Source: Pseudomonas plecoglossicida NBRC 103162 = DSM 15088
GTDB taxonomy: Bacteria > Pseudomonadota > Gammaproteobacteria > Pseudomonadales > Pseudomonadaceae
NCBI RefSeq assembly: GCF_000730665.1
Contig: NZ_BBIV01000018.1
Coordinates: 62,001-126,000 of the forward strand
DNA length: 64,000 bases
Reading direction: 5' to 3'
The translations under genes were made by a program, and so were the position numbers. Position 1 is the first letter of the stretch; the number at the start of each line of letters is the position of its first letter. The notes below the pieces were generated by a model, which ran no database searches, was not told the DNA's origin, and saw only the letters and a program-made list of their open reading frames with translations. Shown piece by piece: positions 1 through 8,426 of this stretch.

Positions 1-1439
1 GCTTCCCTGCCCTGCCATACGCGCTCGACGATCGCCGGCAGGCAATGCTTGCTGCGCGAGAAGCGCGCGCCGCGAAAGCCTTCGACCGAATGGGCATCAT
101 CGGGTTGGCGCAGGCCCTCGACCAGGCCCACCGGGTCGATCAGGAAGGTGCGGATGATCGATGGGTAGAGGCTCTTGTAGTCCAGCACCAGCACCGAGTC
201 GTACAGCCCCGGGCGCGAATCCATGACGAAGCCGCCGGGGCTGGCCTCGTCGGGGCGGCTGCCCAGGTTCGGCGCGACGAAGCCCAGGCGATGCATGTGC
301 GGGATGTACAAATGACAGAACGCAGCCACCGAGCCGCCACTGCGGTCCATCGCCAGCCCGGTGACGGATGAGCGTTCGAGCAGGAACTGCAGCAGGCGGG
401 TATGGGCGAAGATGCGCGTGACCAGTTCGCAGTCCTTGAGGTTGTAGCGTGCCAGCGCCGGCTTGTCCTGGGCGAACATGCGGTTGATCTCGTCCATGCG
501 CTGGTAGGGTGTGTCGATGGCCTTGCCTTCGCCCAGCAAGGTCTGGGCGACGTTCTCCAGGCTGAACGAAGGGAAGCTCCAGGTCGCCGAGCGCAGCGCT
601 TCGATGCCATCGATCAGCAAACGCCCGGGGGCATCGACGAACACGTGGCCGCCGTTGGCGTGGCTGCGCAGGGTCATGGGAGCACCGTTGCGCCCTAGCG
701 CAAGCGGGACCTGCAGTTGCTTGGCGTGCTCGTGCAGCAGGCGCAGGTCGAACTGCACCAGGTTCCAGCCGATGATGGCGTCCGGGTCGTGCAGGGCCAG
801 CCACTGGTTCAGGCAGGCGAGCAGCGAGGCGCGGTCAGCGCAGTAGTGCAGGTCGAAATCGAGGTCGTCGGCGGTGCTGTTGGCCGGGCCCAGCATGTAC
901 ACCTGGCGTTGGCCGCAGCCTTGCAGGGCGATGCTGTACAACTCGCCGCGTTCGCTGGTTTCGATGTCGAGCGACACCAGGCGCAGGGGTGGGCGGTAAT
1001 CGCTGGCGGGCTTGAGTTGGGCGTCGCAGATCACGCCGTGGCTGTCGGGTTGGCCGGTGAACTGGACGCCGGCGGTGATGAAGCGTTCCATCAGGTAGCG
1101 TTCGGGGGGGCGGATGTCGGCTTCGAAGACGTCGATGCCGGCGCTGCGCAGGCGTTGTTCGAGTTGCATCAGCTGGCGGTGCTGGTGGGTGTAGAGGCCT
1201 GCCATGGGGCGTTGGTCGAAGTCGCGCAGGCGCAGGGGTTTGAGCTGTGCGCCGGTTTCGTTGGTCAGCAGCAGGCGTGCGTGTTCGGCCTGCGCCTGGG
1301 GCAGGAAGGCCACGGACTCCTGGGGGGCCAGGCGCACGCGCTGGGGGCCCTGGTCGGTGGCCAGCCAGAATTCCACGCATGTGCCTTCTGGCGTGTCATG
1401 CCAATGCCGGGTCAGGACAAAGCCCTGCTGCAATTCCAC
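1..1439 (-). CDS. polB: DNA polymerase II, family B (C-terminal part outside window)
   Basis: Family B DNA polymerase with proofreading exonuclease, in this family a damage-inducible polymerase for replication restart and translesion synthesis. About 480 residues are present and the gene runs off the left edge. Visible motifs are the Exo I core DIET with Asp near residue 158, the Exo II segment [11 protein letters not shown], the Exo III segment YNLKDCEL, and polymerase motif A DYKSLYPS with Asp near residue 420. The start is a GTG at 1439, chosen because GAGG lies 5 bases upstream on the minus strand and there is no better in-frame ATG. Downstream catalytic motif C lies outside the window, so completeness cannot be judged. 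Confidence 0.93.
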   Translation of the reverse strand, partial: MELQQGFVLTRHWHDTPEGTCVEFWLATDQGPQRVRLAPQESVAFLPQAQAEHARLLLTNETGAQLKPLRLRDFDQRPMAGLYTHQHRQLMQLEQRLRSAGIDVFEADIRPPERYLMERFITAGVQFTGQPDSHGVICDAQLKPASDYRPPLRLVSLDIETSERGELYSIALQGCGQRQVYMLGPANSTADDLDFDLHYCADRASLLACLNQWLALHDPDAIIGWNLVQFDLRLLHEHAKQLQVPLALGRNGAPMTLRSHANGGHVFVDAPGRLLIDGIEALRSATWSFPSFSLENVAQTLLGEGKAIDTPYQRMDEINRMFAQDKPALARYNLKDCELVTRIFAHTRLLQFLLERSSVTGLAMDRSGGSVAAFCHLYIPHMHRLGFVAPNLGSRPDEASPGGFVMDSRPGLYDSVLVLDYKSLYPSIIRTFLIDPVGLVEGLRQPDDAHSVEGFRGARFSRSKHCLPAIVERVWQGRE

Positions 1440-1497
1440 GGTTACCTCGAACTTTCACGTTGCAATAGCGAGGATTCTACAGCCCAGGCCTGCTTTT

Positions 1498-1545
1498 AGC
1501 TTTTGCTCTGGTTCTGGCTTTTGCTTTTGCTTTTGCCTCTGAGCG
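1498..1545. repeat. Short imperfect tandem repeat of GCTTTTG units
   Basis: The stretch between polB and the MocR-type regulator carries five or more imperfect copies of a unit close to GGCTTTTG. It is low-complexity and non-coding. It sits upstream of the polB start, between divergent genes. No function is evident. Confidence 0.6.
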
Positions 1546-1584
1546 CGCGACAGTCCAGGCGCCGCCAATTGCGACTTCAGGAGG

Positions 1585-1790
1585 CCGAGTGGAGGTCTTG
1601 CGGAGGGAGGTGACGGGCATGGATGCCCGTCAAGCGCTGGGCCCCAGGATGGGGCCTGCGGCGCGGTCCTCCCGGGAGCAAGACCGGAGCGAGGGAACCC
1701 CGGAGCGAAGCGCAGGGGTCGGATGCAGGAGCCAGCCTTTTTTGGTTACTTTTTGGGGCGTCCAGGTTTCTTCGCCATGCTGTTTCCGGG
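1585..1790. repeat. Probable dispersed non-coding repeat
   Basis: This roughly 200-base block contains the inverted pair CGGGCATGGATGCCCG and a GAGCGAGGGAACCCCGGAGCGAAGCG-like segment, and it ends in AGCCTTTTTTGGTTACTTTTTGG-type sequence. I recall closely similar blocks in many Pseudomonas intergenic regions, which is from memory and not from a search. Short open frames across it (for example 1589-2047 and 1623-1814) lack a ribosome binding site and codon bias, so I treat the block as non-coding. Confidence 0.4.
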
Positions 1791-1866
1791 TTGAGGGCTT
1801 CTGGGCAGCGGTAGAATTTAGCAAAGATCCGCTATCCTCAGCACACTTCTGCTCGGACTCCCTTAC

Positions 1867-3300
1867 ATGGAACTGCACATCCGCCTCGAAGGCCGCAAAG
1901 GCCTGGCCGACCAGCTCTACCAGCAGTTGCGCGCCGGCATCGACAGCGGCCACCTCGCCGCCGGCACACAGCTGCCCCCTACCCGCCTGCTGGCCGAACA
2001 ACTCGGCGTGTCACGCAAGACCGTGGCCGAAGCCTATTCGCGCCTAACCTACGACAACCTGCTCAGCGGCGTGGTCGGCCGCGGCACGTTCATTACCCCA
2101 CGCCAACCCGTGCAAACCAGCGAAACCCAACCCGTACCCCTCGCGGCAGCCGCCTCGCTGGGCCGCTGGCAACAACGCGCCACGGTACTGGCCAGACGCA
2201 CCCAGGAAGCACCCTCGCGCTACGACTTCGTCGGCGGCGCCTCGACCAAATCGCAGTTCCCCTTCGACCAGTGGCGCAGCTGCCTCAACTACGCCCTGCG
2301 CCGCAGCCAGCGCCACCCCGAACGACAGTTCAGCGCCCAGGGCCTGGCCGAACTGCGCGAGGCCATCGCCCACCACATTGCCTATGCTCGCGGCGTACAT
2401 TGCAGCGCGTCCGACCTGCTGGTATGCAATGGCGCCCAGCAGGCACTGGACCTGATCGCCCGCGTGCTGATCGAGCCCGGATGCCCGGTGGCCATGGAGG
2501 ACCCCGGTTACCCACCTGCCCGCCAGCTCTTTTTGGCATTGGGCGCACGCCTGCAATCAGTGCCGGTCGACGAACAAGGCATGTGCGTGGAGCAGATCGC
2601 CGACGGTACCCGGCTGATCTACGTGACCCCTTCGCACCAGTTTCCGCTGGGCATGCCCATGAGCACCCCACGCCGACAGGCCCTGTTGGCCAGGGCCGCC
2701 GAACTGGGCGCCTTGATCATCGAAGACGACTACGACTGCGAGTTCCGCTACCAGGGTCCGGCTGCGGATGCACTGCAACGCCTGGACCGGCAGGGGCTGG
2801 TGGCGTATGTCGGCACCTTCTCGAAAACCCTGCTGCCGGAACTGCGCCTGGGCTATGCCGTGCTACCACCGTCCGTACTCGATGCTGCCTGCGTGGCCAA
2901 GCACCTGAGCGACTGGCACAGCCCGACGCTGCTGCAATGGGCACTGGCGCGGTTCATCGGCGAAGGCCACCTGAACAAACACATTCGCCGCTGCCACGAC
3001 ATCTACAGTGCCCGGCGCGAGCGCATCCTCACCCGCCTGGAGGGCGACCTGGCGACCTGGTTCCAGGCGATACCGGCCAGCGCCGGCTTCCACCTCAGTG
3101 CGCTGGCGCAGCCTGGCGTGGACGTCGAGTTGCTGGCCAGCCTCGCGCGCAAGGTAGAAGTCGGCCTTTACTCGCTGGCGCCATTCTTCACCGAGACGCC
3201 TGTGCGCCCTGGCTTGCTGCTGGGTTTCGGCGCCATCGAACTGCTGGACATCGACACCGCGCTGGACCGCGTGCGCGATACCTTGCAGCGCCTCAGCTGA
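1867..3300 (+). CDS. MocR/PdxR-type GntR-aminotransferase transcriptional regulator
   Basis: Chimeric regulator of 477 aa. An N-terminal winged helix (about residues 1-75, with QLPPTRLLAEQLGVSRKTV as recognition region) is joined by a linker to a fold-type I aminotransferase domain (about 110-477). The PLP-binding lysine is K320 in GTFSKTLLPELRLGY. Upstream stand the typical EDDYDCEFRY and EDPGYPPAR motifs. In the MocR family the aminotransferase domain usually senses PLP or an amino acid and does not catalyse. It is convergent with the downstream MFS gene, so its target is not obvious; the transporter/deaminase pair is one candidate. The start ATG has only a weak Shine-Dalgarno. Confidence 0.9.
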   Translation: MELHIRLEGRKGLADQLYQQLRAGIDSGHLAAGTQLPPTRLLAEQLGVSRKTVAEAYSRLTYDNLLSGVVGRGTFITPRQPVQTSETQPVPLAAAASLGRWQQRATVLARRTQEAPSRYDFVGGASTKSQFPFDQWRSCLNYALRRSQRHPERQFSAQGLAELREAIAHHIAYARGVHCSASDLLVCNGAQQALDLIARVLIEPGCPVAMEDPGYPPARQLFLALGARLQSVPVDEQGMCVEQIADGTRLIYVTPSHQFPLGMPMSTPRRQALLARAAELGALIIEDDYDCEFRYQGPAADALQRLDRQGLVAYVGTFSKTLLPELRLGYAVLPPSVLDAACVAKHLSDWHSPTLLQWALARFIGEGHLNKHIRRCHDIYSARRERILTRLEGDLATWFQAIPASAGFHLSALAQPGVDVELLASLARKVEVGLYSLAPFFTETPVRPGLLLGFGAIELLDIDTALDRVRDTLQRLS

Positions 3301-4489
3301 CCATCGGCGCCTGGCTGCCGTTGGCTGGCCGGGCGATGGCGGCGGCGTAGCCACGCGGGGCGAAGCAGGCAGTCACCAGCAGCATGGCCAGTACCGTCAC
3401 GGTCAACAACGTCCACGAAGCCTGGAAATCGCCACTCACATCACGCAGCCAACCGGTGATGTACGGCACGATACCGGTGATGATGAAGCCGATCCCTTGC
3501 ACAAACGCTGCGAGGCTACCCGCCTCTGCCGGCGTTTTCAGATGCTCCAAGGTCAAGGTCAGGCTCAGGCTGAAACACGCGCCCAGTCCGAAACCGATCA
3601 TCGCCACCCAGACGCCCATGGCCCAGCCGGGCGCCAGCAGCAGGCCGAGGAAACCCGCCAGCTGGATCGACAGCGCCAGCCACAGCCCTGGCCGGCGATC
3701 CACCAGGCCACGCAGCAACAACGGCAACCCTAGCGCACCGGCAACCTGGAACACCGTCATCAGACCCACCAGGTCGCCGCCGCCTTGCGCGGTGCCGCCA
3801 TGCTCCAGATGGTAGGCGGGCAACCAGGCAACCATGCTGGTGTAGCCGCCATTGATCAGGCCGAAGTACAGCGCCAGCAGCCAAGCCCGGCGCGTGCCGA
3901 ACCAATGGCCTCCGGCAGCGCCTGCCAGCCTTGGCGCTGCCTCGCGCGGCCGCAGCACGGCCCAGGCCAGGACGGCCAGCAGCGCCGGGATCGCCCACAG
4001 GCCAAGGCCCGCCTGCCAGTGGCCGAAGTGCCCGCTGATATGCGGGCCAAGCACTGCGGCCAACCCGCCGCCACTCATCAGCGCCGCCGAATAAAGGCCC
4101 ATGGCCGCAGCCAGGCGGCCGGGGAACCAGCGATTGACCAGGCCGGGCATCATGCCCTGCACCACCGCCACACCGAGGCCGGCCAGCACTGCGCTGGCGA
4201 GCAGCGCCCAGGCGCTGTCCAGCTGCAAGCGCCACAGGCAGGCCAGGCCAATGGCGGCGAGGCCACCGAGCATGCCACCATGCTCGCTGATCCAGCGCCG
4301 CAGCCACGGTTGCAGCAACGGCACCAGGCCCATGCACAGCACAGGCAGCGCCGTCAGCAGCGCGGCTTGCTGATAGCCCAACCCGGTGCTGGCACGCATG
4401 GGTTCGAGCAACGGCCCGATGCTGGTCAACATCGGCCGCAGGTTCAGTGCCAGCAACACCACCAGCAACAGGTTCAACGCGCCTCTCAT
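3293..4489 (-). CDS. MFS transporter, CynX/NimT-like
   Basis: Integral inner-membrane protein of about 398 aa with about twelve hydrophobic segments and the NLRPMLTSIGPLLEPM N-terminal signature of the CynX/NimT (cyanate/nitroimidazole) branch of the major facilitator superfamily. The start at 4489 was chosen over 4510 because its ATG overlaps the stop of the upstream deaminase (ATGA), which implies translational coupling. Its 3' end overlaps the convergent MocR-type gene by a few bases. The substrate is unknown; coupling to a nucleobase-type deaminase suggests a purine or pyrimidine-like compound (inference). Confidence 0.85.
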   Translation of the reverse strand: MRGALNLLLVVLLALNLRPMLTSIGPLLEPMRASTGLGYQQAALLTALPVLCMGLVPLLQPWLRRWISEHGGMLGGLAAIGLACLWRLQLDSAWALLASAVLAGLGVAVVQGMMPGLVNRWFPGRLAAAMGLYSAALMSGGGLAAVLGPHISGHFGHWQAGLGLWAIPALLAVLAWAVLRPREAAPRLAGAAGGHWFGTRRAWLLALYFGLINGGYTSMVAWLPAYHLEHGGTAQGGGDLVGLMTVFQVAGALGLPLLLRGLVDRRPGLWLALSIQLAGFLGLLLAPGWAMGVWVAMIGFGLGACFSLSLTLTLEHLKTPAEAGSLAAFVQGIGFIITGIVPYITGWLRDVSGDFQASWTLLTVTVLAMLLVTACFAPRGYAAAIARPANGSQAPMVS

Positions 4490-4944
4490 TGCGCGTTCGC
4501 CTGCTTCCACTGCTGATAAAGACCAGCTTCACCTGCTGGCTTCAATGGACGCAAGGGCAGGCTCTGCTGCTGCGGCGCGCGCGCCATCTGCGCGTAGACG
4601 GCAGCGGTGGACAAACCATAGGGCTCACCTTCGTCGTTGTCATAGGCGAACCAGGCCCGCGCGATGCCGCACAGGTGCATGGCCGCCAGGCACATCGGGC
4701 ACGGGTGGCCGCTGGCGTAGATCTCGGCGCCGTCCAGGCGTGCCTGGCCCAAGGCCTGGGCGGCCTTGCGAATGGCCTGCAGCTCGGCGTGGGCGGTCGG
4801 GTCCTGGGTACTGTGGATCTCGTTGACGGCGCGGGCGATCACTTGCCCCTGATACACCAGCACGGCGCCGAAGGGCCGACCACCGGCCTGGATGTTGGCG
4901 CGGGCAAGGTCGAGTGCTTCGCGCATGTAGCGTTCTTCGGACAT
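4486..4944 (-). CDS. Zinc nucleoside/nucleobase deaminase (guanine deaminase / TadA-like fold)
   Basis: Small cytidine-deaminase-fold enzyme of 152 aa. The zinc site is visible: H52-A-E54 (in TAHAELQAI) supplies one ligand and the catalytic Glu, and P-C82-PM-C85 supplies two cysteines. Length and the GGRPFGAVLV segment fit the guanine deaminase/CMP-dCMP deaminase family better than tRNA adenosine deaminase, but the exact substrate cannot be read from sequence. The start at 4944 is supported by GGAG nine bases upstream; a longer frame to 5046 has no such support. It is coupled to the MFS transporter by a 4-base overlap. Confidence 0.85.
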   Translation of the reverse strand: MSEERYMREALDLARANIQAGGRPFGAVLVYQGQVIARAVNEIHSTQDPTAHAELQAIRKAAQALGQARLDGAEIYASGHPCPMCLAAMHLCGIARAWFAYDNDEGEPYGLSTAAVYAQMARAPQQQSLPLRPLKPAGEAGLYQQWKQANAQ

Positions 4945-5144
4945 GAATCGGTTCTCCGGGTGCAAGACCGGGCCATTATCCCGCCTCCTCGCCCAGGGCT
5001 GAAATGAAGAGATTGGATGCAGGTCAGTGGCCACCTGAATGGCCACGATTGGCCTCCTGGCAAAGGGGTCGATTGGCTATCGGGCCGCTGGACGGTCGGC
5101 GTTAAGGTAGTGCCATGTCCACCCTGAATCCCTCGGAGAACACC

Positions 5145-5582
5145 ATGCACAACCGTATCGAATGGGCCAAGCACTCGCCTGAAGCCTACAAGGCGATGGT
5201 CGGCCTGGAGCAAGCCCTGGCCAAGACCGGCCTTGAGAATTCGCTGCTCGAACTGGTACGCCTGCGCGCCTCGCAGATCAACGGCTGCGCCTACTGCGTG
5301 AACATGCATGCCAACGACGCGCGCAAGGCCGGCGAGACCGAAGCGCGCCTGCAGACGCTGAGCGTATGGCAGGAAACCCACTACTTCACCCCGCGCGAGC
5401 GTGCAGCGCTGGCCTGGGTCGAGTGCCTGACCCGCCTGCCCGAGCGCGGCGCGCCGCAGCCGGAATATGAAGCGCTGCAACAGCACTTCGAGCCAGCCGA
5501 GGTCGTCAACCTGACCCTGGCCATTGCCACCATCAATGCCTGGAACCGGTTTGGCGTGGGCTTTGCCATGATCCCGGCCTGA
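5145..5582 (+). CDS. AhpD-like carboxymuconolactone decarboxylase family protein
   Basis: Cytoplasmic 145-aa protein of the AhpD/CMD fold. The redox motif C48-AY-C51 followed by H55 (CAYCVNMHANDARKAG) is the alkylhydroperoxidase active-site pattern, so a peroxidase or thiol-oxidoreductase role is likely. The start was placed at 5145 because GGAG precedes it by six bases; the frame also opens at 5115 without a ribosome binding site. It lies just ahead of a catalase gene on the same strand, separated by about 105 bases, which gives a plausible oxidative-stress context. Confidence 0.85.
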   Translation: MHNRIEWAKHSPEAYKAMVGLEQALAKTGLENSLLELVRLRASQINGCAYCVNMHANDARKAGETEARLQTLSVWQETHYFTPRERAALAWVECLTRLPERGAPQPEYEALQQHFEPAEVVNLTLAIATINAWNRFGVGFAMIPA

Positions 5583-5687
5583 CATACGGGCAATGAAAGT
5601 TCGCACACTACGACCTGATCCGTCCTACTGTGCCATCTCTGCTGCGTTACTAGCATCGGGCTCTCATCCACGTTGCGAGTGAGCCCC

Positions 5688-7217
5688 ATGCCAGTAACCC
5701 GTCCCCCCTCATCCGTTTCGGCACTGATATGTGCTGCACTGATCGCCAGCCCGCTGGCCCTGGCCCAGCCCCTGACCCGCGACAACGGTGCGCAGGTCGG
5801 TGACAACCAACACTCCCAGACCGCCGGCGCCACGGGCCCGACACTGCTGCAGGATGTACAACTGATCCAGAAACTACAGCGCTTCGGCCGTGAACGCGTT
5901 CCCGAGCGTGTGGTGCACGCCCGTGGCACGGGCGCCCATGGCCAGTTCACCGCCGCCGAAGACTTGTCCGCGCTGACCCTGGCACCGCTGTTCACCCCAG
6001 GTGAAAAGACGCCGGTTTTCGTGCGTTTCTCGTCGGTCGTCCACGGCCACCACTCGCCAGAGACCCTGCGCGACCCGCGCGGCTTCGCCACGCGCTTCTA
6101 CACCACCACTGGCAACTGGGACCTGGTCGGCAACAACTTCCCCACCTTCTTCATCCGCGACGCCATCAAGTTCCCGGACATGGTTCACGCCTTCAAGCCC
6201 GACCCACGCAACAACCTCGGTAACGACGCGCGACGCTTCGACCTGTTTTCGCACATGCCGGAAGCCACCCGCACCCTGACACTGCTGTATTCCAACGAAG
6301 GGACGCCCAAGAGCTATCGGCACATGAACGGTAACAGCGTGCATGCCTACAAGTTCGTCAACGCCAAGGGCGACGCCACTTACGTGAAGTTCCACTGGAA
6401 AAGCCTGCAAGGCCAGGAAAACCTCGACCCCAAGGCCGTCGAGCAGATCCAGGGCAAAAGCTTCAATCACATGACCGAGGATCTGGTCGGGGCCATTGCG
6501 CGTGGCGACTACCCCAAGTGGGACCTGTACATCCAGACGCTGCGCCCTGAACAGCTGGCGGACTTCGACTTCGATCCGCTGGATGCCACCAAGGTCTGGC
6601 CGGATGTGCCCGAGCGCCGGGTCGGGCAAATGGTGCTCAACCGCAACGTCGGCAACTTTTTCCAGGAAACCGAGCAGGTCGCCCTGGCGCCTTCCAACCT
6701 GATTACCGGTATCGAGCCCTCCGAGGACCGTTTGCTACAGGGGCGCCTGTTCTCTTATGCCGACACGCAGATGTACCGGGTCGGCGCCAATGCTGGCAGC
6801 CTGCCGATCAACCAACCCAGGGCAGCAGTGAACAACGGCAACCAGGATGGCGCGCTCAACCCCAACCGCACGCGCGGGTCGGTCAACTACGAGCCCAGCC
6901 GCCTGCAGCCTCGCAGCACCCACGAAGCAGCACGTACCGCACCGTTGGCCCTGAGTGGCGACACCCAGCAGCAAGGCATTGCCCGCGAGCAGAACTTCAA
7001 ACAGGCCGGTGAGCTGTACCGTGCCTATTCCAGAATCGAACAGCGCGACCTGGTCAACAGCTTTGGCAACTCGCTGGCCGTCGCCGATGACCAGAGCAAG
7101 CACATTATCCTGTCGTTCCTGTACAAGGCCGATGCCGAGTATGGAACGAGGGTGGCAAAGGTAGCCAAGGGTGACCTGCAGCGGGTCAAGTCATTGGCTG
7201 CAGATCTTCAGGATTGA
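5688..7217 (+). CDS. katB: Periplasmic monofunctional haem catalase, KatB type
   Basis: Decomposes hydrogen peroxide. The 509-aa protein starts with a signal peptide (SALICAALIASPLALAQ, cleavage after about residue 27), so it should be periplasmic like KatB of P. aeruginosa. The catalytic His is H77 in VVHARGTGAHG, the RFSS motif lies on the distal side, and the proximal haem ligand is Y357 in RLFSYADTQMYR. Length matches small-subunit catalases. The ATG at 5688 is preferred to an in-frame TTG at 5673 because GAGTGAG lies just upstream. OxyR control is usual for this family, but I cannot identify a binding site. Confidence 0.9.
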   Translation: MPVTRPPSSVSALICAALIASPLALAQPLTRDNGAQVGDNQHSQTAGATGPTLLQDVQLIQKLQRFGRERVPERVVHARGTGAHGQFTAAEDLSALTLAPLFTPGEKTPVFVRFSSVVHGHHSPETLRDPRGFATRFYTTTGNWDLVGNNFPTFFIRDAIKFPDMVHAFKPDPRNNLGNDARRFDLFSHMPEATRTLTLLYSNEGTPKSYRHMNGNSVHAYKFVNAKGDATYVKFHWKSLQGQENLDPKAVEQIQGKSFNHMTEDLVGAIARGDYPKWDLYIQTLRPEQLADFDFDPLDATKVWPDVPERRVGQMVLNRNVGNFFQETEQVALAPSNLITGIEPSEDRLLQGRLFSYADTQMYRVGANAGSLPINQPRAAVNNGNQDGALNPNRTRGSVNYEPSRLQPRSTHEAARTAPLALSGDTQQQGIAREQNFKQAGELYRAYSRIEQRDLVNSFGNSLAVADDQSKHIILSFLYKADAEYGTRVAKVAKGDLQRVKSLAADLQD

Positions 7218-7248
7218 GGGCCTGCACCGACCCTATCGCCGGCAACCA

Positions 7249-8259
7249 TCAACGCGCGGTCAACCTAGCCCGATAACTCCCCGGGCTCTGCCCCGTCCAC
7301 TTCTTGAACGCCCGGTGAAACGCGCTGGGCTCCTGGAATCCGGTCTGCTCGGCAATCTCGGCAATGCTCAACACCCCGTCGCGCAAGCGCTCGAAGGCCA
7401 TGGCCCGGCGCACCTCATCCTTGATCTGCTGATACGAGCGCCCTTCACGCTCCAACTGCCGGCGGAACGTGCTGGCGCTGATACCTTGCAGCCTGGCCAA
7501 GGCCTCCAGCGTCGGCCATTGGCCATAGCGCCGGGCACGCAGGTGCCGGTACACCTCGGCAACCAGGCCATTCTGGTTGCGAAAACGGATCACCAGCCCT
7601 TGCGGTGCACTGCGCAAGAAGTTCTTTAGGCCCGCCAGGTCCTGCACTACCGGCAAGCGCAGGCAAGCGCTGTCGAACTCCACTTCGGTACGCCCGCTGC
7701 CCAGGCGCAGGTCCGGCCCCCATAGCAACAGGTCATCGTCCTGGGCCGGGCGCGCCACTGCCAGTTCAGTGCGGTCGATGGCGATGCGTCGCCCGGCCAG
7801 CCAGCACAGCAGGCCCATGATCAGCACCAGGTAGGTTTCCTCGGCGTAGACCCGGGTCAGCGGGTCGGCAATCTGCGATTGCACGCTGATCACCGCCCTG
7901 CCTGCGCGCACCGTCACGCTGCCGCGCAGGTCGCGCAGGAACAAGGCGAAATTGCCCATGCACTGGCGCAGGGCCTTTTCCAGGTTCGGCTCCTGGATCA
8001 GCCCCCGGCAGATCAGGGCGAAGCTGCCCAGCGGCATGCCGTGGCTGTCGAGCTGGAAGAATTCATCGTCCAACTCGTGGATCAGCGCCAGCCACAACTG
8101 CGCAAAGGCCTTGGCCGGCACCCGCGCCTGCGGCTGCGCAAGCAGGCTCGGCGCGATGCCCACTGCCTGCAGGTGGGCGTCGCGCGCCTCGGGCTGCTCG
8201 CGCAGGGCGTGCAGCATGGCCTTGAGAAAGTACACGGCGACCGTATCGCTATCGCGCAT
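7249..8259 (-). CDS. AraC-family transcriptional regulator, OruR/ArgR-like type
   Basis: Regulator of 336 aa. The N-terminal arabinose-binding-like ligand domain (about 20-210) contains the FALICRGLIQEPNLEKAL segment typical of this subfamily, and the C-terminal double helix-turn-helix (about 235-332) ends in FHRAFKKWTGQSPGSYR. It is divergent from the thiolase/dehydrogenase operon across 167 bases that contain a GTGGCA/TGCCAC inverted repeat, so it probably controls bktB-hbd (inference from arrangement). The ligand may be a short acyl or hydroxyacyl compound. Confidence 0.88.
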   Translation of the reverse strand: MRDSDTVAVYFLKAMLHALREQPEARDAHLQAVGIAPSLLAQPQARVPAKAFAQLWLALIHELDDEFFQLDSHGMPLGSFALICRGLIQEPNLEKALRQCMGNFALFLRDLRGSVTVRAGRAVISVQSQIADPLTRVYAEETYLVLIMGLLCWLAGRRIAIDRTELAVARPAQDDDLLLWGPDLRLGSGRTEVEFDSACLRLPVVQDLAGLKNFLRSAPQGLVIRFRNQNGLVAEVYRHLRARRYGQWPTLEALARLQGISASTFRRQLEREGRSYQQIKDEVRRAMAFERLRDGVLSIAEIAEQTGFQEPSAFHRAFKKWTGQSPGSYRARLTAR

Positions 8260-8283
8260 GGCAAAATTCGCTGTCTATGCTGA

Positions 8284-8300
8284 GTGGCAAAAAGTGCCAC
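8284..8300. promoter_or_regulatory. Inverted repeat in AraC-bktB divergent promoter
   Basis: The sequence GTGGCAAAAAGTGCCAC is a 6-bp inverted repeat around a 5-base centre. It stands 25-41 bases upstream of the AraC-type start and about 130 bases upstream of bktB. It could be an operator for the AraC-type regulator, although AraC proteins more often bind direct repeats. Confidence 0.35.
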
Positions 8301-8426
8301 GTTGACTGAACAGAATCGGCATAGGCTGCAACAGAGCCTTTGCCTAGACTCGGACCCACTCGGGATCGCCGGCCATTCTCTCAGAGCACAGCCCGCTCCC
8401 GCCATGCCTAAGCTATCGGAGCCTTT

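Noticed and set aside
1589..2047. Open frame overlapping the dispersed repeat and the MocR-type gene start
   Set aside because: No ribosome binding site, overlaps the GntR domain of a clear gene, and its first half is non-coding repeat.
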